In this document: in pieces, positions 25,574 through 35,360 of the stretch
Position numbering within the stretch: position 1 is the stretch's first letter
Layout of the letters: each line of letters begins with the position of its first letter
DNA from: Anaerolineae bacterium
GTDB lineage: Bacteria; Chloroflexota; Anaerolineae; Aggregatilineales; Phototrophicaceae
Assembly: GCA_022822545.1 (NCBI GenBank)
Contig: JAJEBE010000057.1
Span: 62,001 to 126,000, forward strand
DNA length: 64,000 nucleotides
Direction: 5' to 3'
The notes under the pieces: generated by a model
What the model saw: only the letters and a program-made list of their open reading frames with translations
What the model was told of the DNA's origin: nothing
Database searches by the model: none
Made by a program: the position numbers and the translations under genes

Positions 25574-27046
25574 TTAGTCGCAGCCCTCGCAATCCCCGCC
25601 ATAGTTGTCGCTGTAACGGTTGCCGTCCTGCTCAACAACATTATCCCGGTCACTGAAAATGCCGCCGCCGTCGGTCGCTCTATTCCCGCGGAATTCACTG
25701 TCCCTTACCGTGAGCATGCCCCCGTTGATGATCGCGCCGCCGAGGTCGCCGGCTCTGTTGCCGCTGAAAACGCTGTCGCTTACCTCTACTACGCCGGAAG
25801 CGAATATCGCGCCGCCGCGAAGCCTGGCGGTATTGCCGCTGAAGACGCTGTCCGCCGCGCTGACCAGGCCGCCCGCCCAATTGAATGTGCCGATGGCGCC
25901 GCCGCTGTCGCTTGCCGTATTGCCGCTGAGGACGCTGCCCGTCATGCGCAGTGTGCCAGCCGATGTGTGAATCGCGCCGCCTTGTACGGCGCTGTTGTCC
26001 CTGAATTCGCTGTCGGAGACGGTGAACTGCCCCCATAGTTCAACCGCGCCGCCCGATCCAGCCGTATTCCCGCTGAATTCGCTGCCGGTCACTGTTACGG
26101 CGCTCATCCCGCTCTCAATCGCTCCGCCGCTGCCGTTGGCTGACGCGTTGTTGATGAACTGACTATCGGTGATTTCGACAGTGCCGTGGTCGAGCAGGGC
26201 GCCGCCGCCAAAGTCGGCCGCATTGCTGCGGAATGTCGATTCAGTGATGGTGATCTCGCCGCCCAGCGAACTGGCGATTGCGCCGCCATGGCCAACGAAA
26301 AAGATCGGATCCACCGCAATTCGCAGATCGCTGTCGTCGTCTGAATCTTGCATCTCGGCCAAGATTGTTTCCAGGAGCGCCATGTTGATTCTGGCAGTAT
26401 TGTCCGCGAAATCGCTCGCCATGATTGTCAACGCGCCACCGTCCCAGTTGAAGATTGCGCCGCCGCCGTTGGCCGCGTTGCCGCTGAATTCGCTCTCGCT
26501 GATCGTGACTGCGCCGACGCTAGCGATCGCGCCGCCGAACTCGGCTTGGTTTTGGCTAAATTGACTCTCAGAAACGCTGAGCGCACCCAGATTACAGATT
26601 GCGCCGCCGGCCGACCATTCGCCGTCCTTCCACTCGATGCAAGCCCGCGCGCCTTCTGTCGCTTGTCCGTCTCGCAGCGTCAGGCTATCAATGCTCAGAT
26701 CACCATCCTCAGCCACGAAGAAGATGCGAAAACGCTGATCACCGCTTATGGTGAAACCGCCGCCCGTGATGGCGATGGGCGACGTAATTGTCGGCAGTTC
26801 CGCCGCCAGGGCGATATCGGCTGTCAGTTCAATGCGGTCCGCGCCGCTGCCAGCCGGGCAGCCGCCGATGGCGCGATCCTGATTGGCGGATTCAATGGCC
26901 TGCGCGAGCGCGCAGTCGTCTCCAACTGTGATGCTCGCCGCGTTGACCAGCGAAACATGTATCCCGCCCACAATCAGCAGCAAAATGAAGGCGCCAATCC
27001 TTCGTGCGTCGCATAAGGTCGGAAGATGACACTTGCCATATAACAT
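25574..27046 (-). CDS. secreted beta-helix repeat protein (polymorphic outer-membrane-protein-like repeats)
   Basis: A 490-residue exported protein. The ATG at 27046 follows GGAG with good spacing. The hydrophobic stretch IGAFILLLIVGGIHVSLVNA is a signal peptide. The body consists of about 12 imperfect repeats built around SxFSGNxAxxxGGAI (for example SEFSGNAANGGGAIFN and SVFSGNTARLRGGAIFA), which fold as a right-handed parallel beta-helix as in Chlamydia-type Pmp and adhesin-like proteins. The C-terminus NYGGDCEGCD has a Cys pair but no clear sorting signal. Probably surface-located or secreted; adhesion or glycan binding is possible. It is divergent from the malic enzyme gene. Confidence 0.82.
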   Translation of the reverse strand: MLYGKCHLPTLCDARRIGAFILLLIVGGIHVSLVNAASITVGDDCALAQAIESANQDRAIGGCPAGSGADRIELTADIALAAELPTITSPIAITGGGFTISGDQRFRIFFVAEDGDLSIDSLTLRDGQATEGARACIEWKDGEWSAGGAICNLGALSVSESQFSQNQAEFGGAIASVGAVTISESEFSGNAANGGGAIFNWDGGALTIMASDFADNTARINMALLETILAEMQDSDDDSDLRIAVDPIFFVGHGGAIASSLGGEITITESTFRSNAADFGGGALLDHGTVEITDSQFINNASANGSGGAIESGMSAVTVTGSEFSGNTAGSGGAVELWGQFTVSDSEFRDNSAVQGGAIHTSAGTLRMTGSVLSGNTASDSGGAIGTFNWAGGLVSAADSVFSGNTARLRGGAIFASGVVEVSDSVFSGNRAGDLGGAIINGGMLTVRDSEFRGNRATDGGGIFSDRDNVVEQDGNRYSDNYGGDCEGCD

Positions 27047-27200
27047 GCTCGCAACTCCATGATGGTATGCTTTGCCCGCCAAAATAGCCTAACGCGGTAT
27101 CGCGAATTGTCAAACCGCTCCCTGACTTTTCCGGCGGCTACCCTGCGAGACTCGGTGTACAATAAGCAGAATCGGGCGAACCCGAAGGAGATGACCCATT

Positions 27201-29456
<2,256 letters not shown>

Positions 29457-29477
29457 GTCGATTTACCTCCAGAAAAT

Positions 29478-29503
29478 GTAGGGGCGACCTATCAGGTCGC
29501 CCG
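29478..29503. repeat. GTAGGGGCGACCTATCAGGTCGCCC palindrome
   Basis: A strong hairpin just after the malic enzyme gene, with arms GGGCGACC and GGTCGCCC. It may act as an mRNA 3' stem; there is no T-run. CACAAAGATACAGAGG repeat sequence follows. Confidence 0.7.
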
Positions 29504-29732
29504 CGAATTTCGCCACAAAGATACAGAGGATTCGTCGAGACGGCTTTAGGATCGCTCCTAGGTCTTGTCGATAATGCGTTTGGCACACCTTCTAGGTCTC
29601 CAATTGCCCAGCGCCCCTAAATTCATTTTATAACTACGATTCTAACGATAATCATACACCTATCGTTTGGCGATTAAGGATAACCTATGCTAGAATTGCT
29701 CATGAGGCGAAGAAAAAGCAAAGGAATATGGC

Positions 29733-30284
29733 ATGTCCGCTAGCGACTACGACATATTAAAGCAGAAACTAGACGAGATTATTCTTACGTCCGAGCGCTT
29801 TCCCGAAGGCGTCCGCGAGCTTATTCGCCAATCGCTCGTTGAAGCGCTCCTTAAAGAGGGCAGTCCGGACTTGGCGGCATCGGCGGATGAACAGCAGGCA
29901 CCAGCTTCTTCGGCTCGAGTGGATGCTGAGGACACATCAATTATAGATCGCGAGTCGGCTTCAGCATTCTCCCGCTATCTTGAGCAGTATAAGGGCGTAA
30001 AGCTCAATGACATGGAGTTCTGCGCCGTAGTTGCCCGGTTCTTCACTCGTGACATTTCACCTGATAAGCGAGTTGAATTCATCAATCCCGACCTTCTTAT
30101 GGCTGCGGTCCGAATCACTGACAGGCCTAAACGGCCGGCGAATCCCGCTACTACGCTGAACAATGCGAAGAATCTGGGAGAATATCTGGAAACCGTTGGA
30201 AAAGGTGTTTACGGTGTTTCTGAGAAAGGTATAGAGATGTTGGACAAGAAGCTAGGCAAGATTACGCAAATTAGCCCTAAGTAA
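29733..30284 (+). CDS. hypothetical protein, AT-richer, winged-helix-like C-terminus
   Basis: A 183-residue soluble protein; not recognised. Residues 1-50 are helical and charged, 50-70 are a low-complexity linker, and the rest begins SAFSRYLEQYKGVKLNDMEF. The C-terminal part NNAKNLGEYLETVGKGVYGV-SEKG resembles the last helix and wing of a winged-helix domain. RBS AAAGGA lies before the ATG, and a weak promoter (TTGGCG, 18, TAGAAT near 29667-29696) precedes it. Codon use and base composition are less GC-rich than the flanking genes, hinting at recent acquisition together with the next gene. Confidence 0.6.
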   Translation: MSASDYDILKQKLDEIILTSERFPEGVRELIRQSLVEALLKEGSPDLAASADEQQAPASSARVDAEDTSIIDRESASAFSRYLEQYKGVKLNDMEFCAVVARFFTRDISPDKRVEFINPDLLMAAVRITDRPKRPANPATTLNNAKNLGEYLETVGKGVYGVSEKGIEMLDKKLGKITQISPK

Positions 30285-30646
30285 CCTAGCTTGGTCTTGA
30301 CACAACTGTTGAAGATATGCATAATAGTATTATCTGTCGCTATAAGTCTGATTGAGTTAGGATTTTGGTCAACTGACAGATTTAGTGCAAGAGGCGAAAG
30401 TAGTACGACAGGAGGTGAAAAATGAAGCAATAATGAAGCAATAGTGACACGAGGTGGCGTTTCCGGGTGAGTTACGCAAGGAGTATGACCCTGTTAATGA
30501 ACGGCAAATTACGAATGCATAAAAGAGTACATCCGCGTGTAGCGCGGCAGGAGAAAAGAGAAATGTCTGGCAAGAGCAGAAATGAAACAATGCCAAAAAC
30601 CCACAATAAAGCAATTCGTGCGGAAGCACGGAAGGAGAATTTAGCA
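30285..30646. other. 362-base AT-rich leader region
   Basis: Contains a good promoter (30297-30325) and a strong ribosome site AGGAGG at about 30412 followed by two very short frames, each reading M-K-Q-stop and overlapping as TAATG (about 30422-30446). A second possible start for the downstream gene lies at 30563 behind GGAG. No other gene seen. Confidence 0.5.
30297..30325 (+). promoter_or_regulatory. sigma70 promoter
   Basis: TTGACA, 17-base spacer, CATAAT. It precedes the winged-helix gene at 30647, giving a leader of about 310 bases. Confidence 0.52.
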
Positions 30647-30964
30647 ATGTCTAACAAAACCAGAAACAGCAGTAAAGTACAGCAACTTGAAGACGGGAAA
30701 TACCAGTTAGTTCCGCCGACGGAATGCGATGAATCCTATACGGACCAGGTCCTAAAGCTACTTGAGTTCGCATATCCAAAGTCGATAAAAGTCCAACAAT
30801 TGAAGGGCATGACCGCCTACCAGAATATCACGCAGTTTAGAACAAGTGTAATCCATAAGTTGCACGATCAAGGTTTAGTGCTCTATGACGCTGAGACTTG
30901 TGAAGTCTCGATTACGCCTCTCGGAAGGTATTATGTCTACGAACGACGGCTAATAATTTACTGA
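30647..30964 (+). CDS. small winged-helix-like protein
   Basis: A 105-residue basic protein; family not recognised. Residues about 28-105 (DQVLKLLEFAYPKSIKVQQL...ITQFRTSVIHKLHDQGLVLY...VSITPLGRYYV) have the helix-helix-helix-wing pattern of a winged-helix DNA-binding domain. The ATG at 30647 has AAGGAG nine bases upstream. An alternative ATG at 30563, also behind GGAG, would add 28 residues, MSGKSRNET..., which resemble the MSNKTRNSS start and suggest a small duplication of the start region. It follows another unknown gene ending in a similar fold. Likely a small DNA-binding regulator. Confidence 0.6.
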   Translation: MSNKTRNSSKVQQLEDGKYQLVPPTECDESYTDQVLKLLEFAYPKSIKVQQLKGMTAYQNITQFRTSVIHKLHDQGLVLYDAETCEVSITPLGRYYVYERRLIIY

Positions 30965-31314
30965 TAGTTGGGCACTCACAGCCTATTCTTGAGAAGTAAT
31001 CCGCAACGCATAGGCGCAAGGTACCATGACTATCTTATCAAAGACCGTCATCGGTATCCTTGGTGCCTTTGCAATCAGTTCCGTCTATATAAGCCGCTAC
31101 GTTGCTTCCGCAACCATCCAGTCGCCCATCATCCACCATTCCATGCCACCCTCATCCCAACCCCGCACCCCAAAATCCCCACGCCATTCGCCGCCGCCCC
31201 CCCAATCATCCTCTGCGCCTCTGTGCCTCTGTGGCGAAAAATCTTTGAGTCCTTTGTGCCCTTCGTGTCTTTGTGGTTACAATCACGCCACAATCAATCA
31301 GCAAGGTCCGCCCC
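30965..31314. other. 350-base intergenic region
   Basis: Holds a weak open frame from ATG 31026 whose first 25 residues are hydrophobic but which then runs into proline-rich and repeat-derived sequence, so it is not called. CTCTGTG-type repeats fill 31209-31280, immediately upstream of the CDF transporter gene. Confidence 0.5.
31209..31280. repeat. CTCTGTG-type degenerate repeat
   Basis: Units CTCTGCG, CTCTGTG, CTCTGTGG and later CTTTGTG, CTTCGTG and CTTTGTGG in a row, ending 34 bases before the CDF start codon. Transcription of that gene must pass or begin within it. Confidence 0.55.
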
Positions 31315-32301
31315 ATGGCCCACTCACACGACCACAGCCACCACCACAGCAGCAACCCCCTCGTCAAAATCGCCGCCGCCCTGCACCTGCCCGGCTTCAC
31401 CCACGACCACAGCCACCACGACCTCGCCGCCGACCGCGCCTTCCTCGATAATCGCCTCGCCGTCCGCACCGTCTGGATCGCCCTCATCGCCCTCGGCGCC
31501 ACCACCGCCCTGCAAATCGTCATCTACCTGGCCAGCAACAGCGTCGCCCTCCTCGCCGATACCGTGCACAACCTCGGCGACGCCCTCAACTCGATCCCGC
31601 TGCTCTTCGCCTTCTACATCGCCCGCCGCGCCGCCAACAAGCGCTATACCTACGGCTACGGCCGCCTAGAAGATATCGCCGGCGTCTTCATCGTCATCTC
31701 CATCGGTTTCAGCGCCGCCTACATCCTCTACGAATCGATTCAGCGCCTGCTCAACCCGCTGCCGCTGGAAAACCTGGAGTGGATCGCCCTGGCTTCGCTG
31801 GTGGGTTTCGTCGGCAACGAACTGGTCGCCGTCATGCAGATTCGCGTCGGCCGGCGCATCGGCTCGGACGCCATGATCGCCGATGGGCAGCACGCGCTTA
31901 TCGATGGCTTGACCTCGCTGGCGGTGCTCATCGCTGTTATCGGCACGCTGATCGGACTGCCCATCCTCGATCCCATCATCGGCGTCGTCATCGCCCTGGC
32001 CATCGTCGGCATCACCTGGAACGCCATCAAGGCGATCTGGTATCGCATGATGGACGCGGTCGATCCCCATCTTGTCGAGCACGTCGAGGCGCATGTGCTG
32101 GAATTGGACGGCGTGCTGGCGATTGAGACCCTGCGGCTGCGCTGGGTCGGGCATCGCATGTACGGCGTGATGAAAGTCGCCCTGCCCGCCGAAACCACGC
32201 TGGAAGCGAGCGGAGAAATCGTCCGCGCCATTCAGCGCGAAGCCAGCCAGGTCGTCCCGCAACTGGAAGAATTGACGGTCCAACTCATGACGACCGACTA
32301 G
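31315..32301 (+). CDS. cation diffusion facilitator (zinc/cobalt-type efflux)
   Basis: A 328-residue inner-membrane metal exporter. The His-rich N-terminus HSHDHSHHHSS is a metal-binding tail. Six membrane segments follow. The transport-site motifs are LLADTVHNLGDAL (HxxxD in the second segment, about residue 86) and ADGQHALIDGLTSL (about 196). The C-terminal cytoplasmic domain (VDPHLVEHVEAHVLELDGV...) matches the CDF dimerisation domain. The ATG at 31315 is chosen because it places the His-rich tail at the start. Probable substrates are Zn2+, Co2+ or Cd2+. Confidence 0.92.
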   Translation: MAHSHDHSHHHSSNPLVKIAAALHLPGFTHDHSHHDLAADRAFLDNRLAVRTVWIALIALGATTALQIVIYLASNSVALLADTVHNLGDALNSIPLLFAFYIARRAANKRYTYGYGRLEDIAGVFIVISIGFSAAYILYESIQRLLNPLPLENLEWIALASLVGFVGNELVAVMQIRVGRRIGSDAMIADGQHALIDGLTSLAVLIAVIGTLIGLPILDPIIGVVIALAIVGITWNAIKAIWYRMMDAVDPHLVEHVEAHVLELDGVLAIETLRLRWVGHRMYGVMKVALPAETTLEASGEIVRAIQREASQVVPQLEELTVQLMTTD

Positions 32302-32665
32302 CGGAAAAATCTCAAGTGAATCCTGCGAATAACAGTCCCGCTAGGAAAGCTCCCCTTCCTTGATGCTTCGCTGAGGAGCGGGCATGTTTGAGAAAGTGGA
32401 GTCTTCGGGCGACTGGTCAGCCGCTGGCTGCCCCCTGCAATTGTCAATTTTTTGGATTACGGTAGGGGCGACCCGGTGGGTCGCCCGAACTTTAGAGAAC
32501 TTTAGAGCGCAATTTATCGAGCCTGGGCTCGCAATCTAGCGTGACGCTTAGGTGTCCGCTCCTCAGCTGATGCTTCGGGATGCTCGCCATAGAGATGGTG
32601 GGTAGGGTCGGGGGATGGGGTCGAAAAAAGCCAATTCGCAACGTTCATCGTGGATTTTGAACCAC
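32302..32665. other. 364-base intergenic region
   Basis: Contains a GTAGGGGCGACCCGG palindrome (32461-32486) and an 11-base inverted repeat CTGAGGAGCGG (32371) / CCGCTCCTCAG (32556) about 175 bases apart. No gene seen. Confidence 0.5.
32461..32486. repeat. GTAGGGGCGACCCGG...GTCGCCC palindrome
   Basis: Hairpin with arms GGGCGACCC and GGGTCGCCC. The same version occurs at 38351-38376. Confidence 0.7.
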
Positions 32666-33781
32666 CTAGCTTTCAATAATACGCATGTCCATCTCGCTCT
32701 CGAGGAAAGCGCCCAACAACGCCGCTTCCGCCTCCAGCAGCGTCATTTCCTCCGCGCTCAGGCTCTCGTAGGGCTCGACGACCAAGCGAATAGCCGCCCG
32801 CCGTTTCTCCAGCTTCCAATGCGCTTTCGCTTCGCCGTCGATGGCGACGCAGGCACGGATCAAACCGCCGCCGGGATGAACCTGCTTGACATAAGCATCC
32901 GCCACCATGAAGGCGCGGCTCACATAGCCGAGCAGATAATTGTCGTAGCGCGGCAGAAAGCGTACGACAGCTTCGGGGCGTGCCGCGTCAAGCTGTTCAA
33001 GCTGTGTCTTGAGCATCTGCGCCTCGCCATCCGGGATCGCCACTGTGACGCAGTCAGCGGCGATAGCCCCCCAGGCCGCTTTGACCTGCGCCGCGCTCAA
33101 GCCGGACCAACGCGCGAAGTCCGCCGCGCTCGCCGGCGCATAAGCCTCGAGGTAGCGGCGCGCGAAAAGGGCCAGCGGCTCTTCTGGCATCGCTTCCGCT
33201 GTGTCAGCGGGCAACCAATCATCCAGCAGCGCGTATGTCAGATCGCCGTCGATTTCCGGCCCCAGGCAAACGAGCCCGCGCAAAGCGGCGAAGCGAACAA
33301 GATGATGGATCGCTTGTCCCTTGACCGGGATGCCGCGCCCGCCCAGCCTTTCCGCCAGCGCGGAGCGACTTAAGAGACCGTCATGCTCGAGGATCGCTTC
33401 TATCTCCCTCAGCGCTCGCTCGCGTGCCTCTTCCGTCAAACCAAGCTGCTCGTAACGCCGTCTCGTGCCGCGGATGGCGCCGGGCCCGCAAAGCGCCAGC
33501 TGCCAGCGGATATCTTCCGCCGCGACCAGATGCAGCGTGCCGCGCAGGCTCCAGGTCAAGATGAAGGCGCGTTCCACCTCGCGCGCCCGAATGACATCCG
33601 CCTGGGTGATGCCGCGCGCGCGAGCAGCGATGGCCAATTGCGCCGAGGGCCACTCTTGCGCTTGCAGGGCGCAAAGCCGCCGGACGACTTCCGCCGCTGA
33701 AGACGAGCGAGAATTTTCGGACAGGGACTGATTTTGAAGACGCAGTCGGCGCAGTTGAAGAGAAGACAAGGCAATTGACAT
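32666..33781 (-). CDS. AlkZ-like winged-helix DNA-binding protein (HTH_42)
   Basis: A 371-residue cytoplasmic protein of the HTH_42 / AlkZ-like family, with tandem winged-helix domains, in which AlkZ-type members are DNA glycosylases for crosslinks. Visible features: AAEVVRRLCALQAQEWPSAQLAIAAR (about 28-53) with the QxQ-like motif, TWSLRGTLHLVAAEDIRW, and the C-terminal LPRYDNYLLGY...GLIRACVAIDGE (about 285-330). The ATG at 33781 is favoured because the upstream extension has no family similarity. It is close to a MITE-like repeat at 33806. Repair activity is family knowledge, not demonstrated here. Confidence 0.85.
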   Translation of the reverse strand: MSIALSSLQLRRLRLQNQSLSENSRSSSAAEVVRRLCALQAQEWPSAQLAIAARARGITQADVIRAREVERAFILTWSLRGTLHLVAAEDIRWQLALCGPGAIRGTRRRYEQLGLTEEARERALREIEAILEHDGLLSRSALAERLGGRGIPVKGQAIHHLVRFAALRGLVCLGPEIDGDLTYALLDDWLPADTAEAMPEEPLALFARRYLEAYAPASAADFARWSGLSAAQVKAAWGAIAADCVTVAIPDGEAQMLKTQLEQLDAARPEAVVRFLPRYDNYLLGYVSRAFMVADAYVKQVHPGGGLIRACVAIDGEAKAHWKLEKRRAAIRLVVEPYESLSAEEMTLLEAEAALLGAFLESEMDMRIIES

Positions 33782-33805
33782 GGATGTACTCCATACCGGC
33801 GATTT

Positions 33806-33987
33806 AAGTAGAACCAATAAAGTAATGCAAATTTCGCTAAAGCAACGATCTGTAGGGGCGACATACCATGTCGCCCGAAATCACAAGTCGCAGCCGCAGC
33901 GGGCGATCAGATTGGGCGCGTAGACACAGCCCGCCGGTCGTCCCTACAAAGCTCGCTTTTTCGCATGACTTACTTGGTCTTGCTTAG
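33806..33987. repeat. MITE-like intergenic element, copy 2
   Basis: A 182-bp element with left end AAGTAGAACCAATAAAG and right end GCATGACTTACTTGGTCTTG, which are imperfect inverted repeats of each other. Internal sequence pairs GTAGGGGCGAC with GTCGTCCCTAC, so most of the element can fold as one hairpin. It is nearly identical over its left 110 bases to 1736-1850. No coding content. Confidence 0.75.
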
Positions 33988-34069
33988 AATGCGACAGCGG
34001 CGGACACTATAGCATCATTATGGAAAAAAGAGCGGCATTCTGATAGTGTCGGCGTCCAGGATGAATGCT

Positions 34070-34483
34070 ATGAGAATTCTACCCTCTGCCTGGCTGGCGA
34101 TTGCATTGAGCCTGCTCCTGCTAAGCGGCTGCCGCGCCGATCCGCCGCGCATCGCCCTGGCTGACCTGGACTTTGGCCTGGCGGATGCCGGCAGCGGCGA
34201 AAAACTGTTCAACCAGTCTAATAACGAGGCCCCGGCCTGCTCCGCCTGTCACTCGCTCGCGGGCGAAAGCAGCGGCATCGGCAATTCGCTGGCGGGCATA
34301 GCGGCGCTGGCCGGCGGGCGCGTCCCCGGGCAATCGGCGGAAGAATACTTGTATTGGAGCATCCTGCGGCCCGGCCAATATCTGCTCGCCGGTTACTCGA
34401 ATTTGATGTACAGCCGTTACGAAGAGGGGCTGGAGCCGGCTGATCTGGCCGATCTGATTGCCTTTCTGCTGACTCTGGATTAG
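34070..34483 (+). CDS. monohaem cytochrome c lipoprotein
   Basis: A 137-residue exported cytochrome. The N-terminus is a lipoprotein signal with lipobox LLSGC, Cys21 being the lipid anchor. The haem attachment site CSACH is at residues 57-61. The likely distal Met is in YSNLMYSRY near residue 115. The ATG at 34070 follows AGGA at a good distance; a GTG at 34046 is the alternative. It probably carries electrons at the outer face of the membrane. It lies between two MITE-like repeats, with no oxidase genes next to it, so its redox partner is unknown. Confidence 0.85.
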   Translation: MRILPSAWLAIALSLLLLSGCRADPPRIALADLDFGLADAGSGEKLFNQSNNEAPACSACHSLAGESSGIGNSLAGIAALAGGRVPGQSAEEYLYWSILRPGQYLLAGYSNLMYSRYEEGLEPADLADLIAFLLTLD

Positions 34484-34487
34484 ATTT

Positions 34488-34675
34488 AAGTAGATCAAAG
34501 AAAGTAATGCGAATGCACAGGTACTATTCGCCAAGGGCGAACGCAACGGGTCAGCCGCCCGCTGATCCCTACGACCTCATAATTTAGGTGAAAATGTAGG
34601 GGCGACCTATCAGGTCGCCCGTCTAGGCCATACACTGCAGATCACTTTTCGGCATGACTAATTTGGTTCTACTTT
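34488..34675. repeat. MITE-like intergenic element, copy 3 (divergent interior)
   Basis: About 188 bp with left end AAGTAGATCAAAGAAAGTAA and right end GCATGACTAATTTGGTTCTA, good inverted repeats of one another. The interior differs from copies 1 and 2 and contains a GTAGGGGCGACC palindrome at 34596-34621. It directly follows the cytochrome c stop. Confidence 0.7.
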
Positions 34676-34719
34676 GAAGTTCGAGGCATTAAGAAACTAG
34701 TCGCTTGTCGGAGGCTGTC

Positions 34720-35232
34720 ATGGATCTGAGTTCAGCCGGTGGCGCATTGCTCATCACCGTACTGCGCCTGCTGCATATCGTCGGCGGCTTGATCTGGGTT
34801 GGCGCGGCCGTCGTCCTGTCCTTTTACATTGAGCCTGCCCTGGAGAAAGCCGGCGCCGATGGAGGGCGCATCTTGCGGGGACTTTATAGCGAGACAAGTT
34901 TTCCCAGCCTGCTTCCTGTATCGGCGCTGGTGACCACCGTGGCCGGTCTACTCTTGTACGGCATGATGTCCTATCACGAAACCCTGGGCAGCAGCATGGG
35001 CCTGGCTTTGACGCTGGGCGCGCTCCTGGGCTTGCTGGCCTTCGCCCATGGCTTCTTCGCCGTTTGGCGCCCGGCGGCGGCCTACTCCGCGCTGGCTGAC
35101 TCGGACGCGGACCAGGCTGCGGCGCTTCAAGGCAAACTGCGGCGGAACGGTCGCGTCAGCATGTGGCTGGCTTTAGCCTCGCTGGCGCTGATGGCCGGCG
35201 CTCGTTATATCGGGCCCGTATTGAGCTTGTAG
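34720..35232 (+). CDS. four-helix integral membrane protein (DUF2269/CopD-like)
   Basis: A 170-residue membrane protein with four predicted helices: ITVLRLLHIVGGLIWVGAAV, LPVSALVTTVAGLLLYG, LALTLGALLGLLAFAHGFF and MWLALASLALMAGARY. The H-I-V-G-G-L-I-W-V-G pattern in helix one is shared with DUF2269 and copper-resistance D-domain proteins, some of which bind haem or copper. The start at ATG 34720 is supported by GGAGG five bases upstream. It follows a cytochrome c gene, so a redox-linked role is conceivable but unproven. Confidence 0.65.
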   Translation: MDLSSAGGALLITVLRLLHIVGGLIWVGAAVVLSFYIEPALEKAGADGGRILRGLYSETSFPSLLPVSALVTTVAGLLLYGMMSYHETLGSSMGLALTLGALLGLLAFAHGFFAVWRPAAAYSALADSDADQAAALQGKLRRNGRVSMWLALASLALMAGARYIGPVLSL

Positions 35233-35286
35233 CGGCGAGATGCCCTCCCGTCCACCCGCGACCACTCCCTCCTAAACCAATAACGC

Positions 35287-35316
35287 TTGAGCAAACCAGC
35301 GCCCCCTGTGTATATT
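35287..35316 (+). promoter_or_regulatory. sigma70-like promoter for murJ
   Basis: TTGAGC, 18-base spacer, TATATT, ending 44 bases before the murJ ATG. Confidence 0.42.
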
Positions 35317-35360
35317 GAGGGGCAGCGCCACACTCGACGCCTTGAGCGAAACACAACCGG

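Noticed and set aside
31026-31451. A small frame starting MTILSKTVIGILGAFAISSV, possibly a membrane peptide
   Set aside because: Only the first 25 residues look protein-like; the rest is proline-rich repeat sequence running into the CDF gene, and no ribosome site was found.
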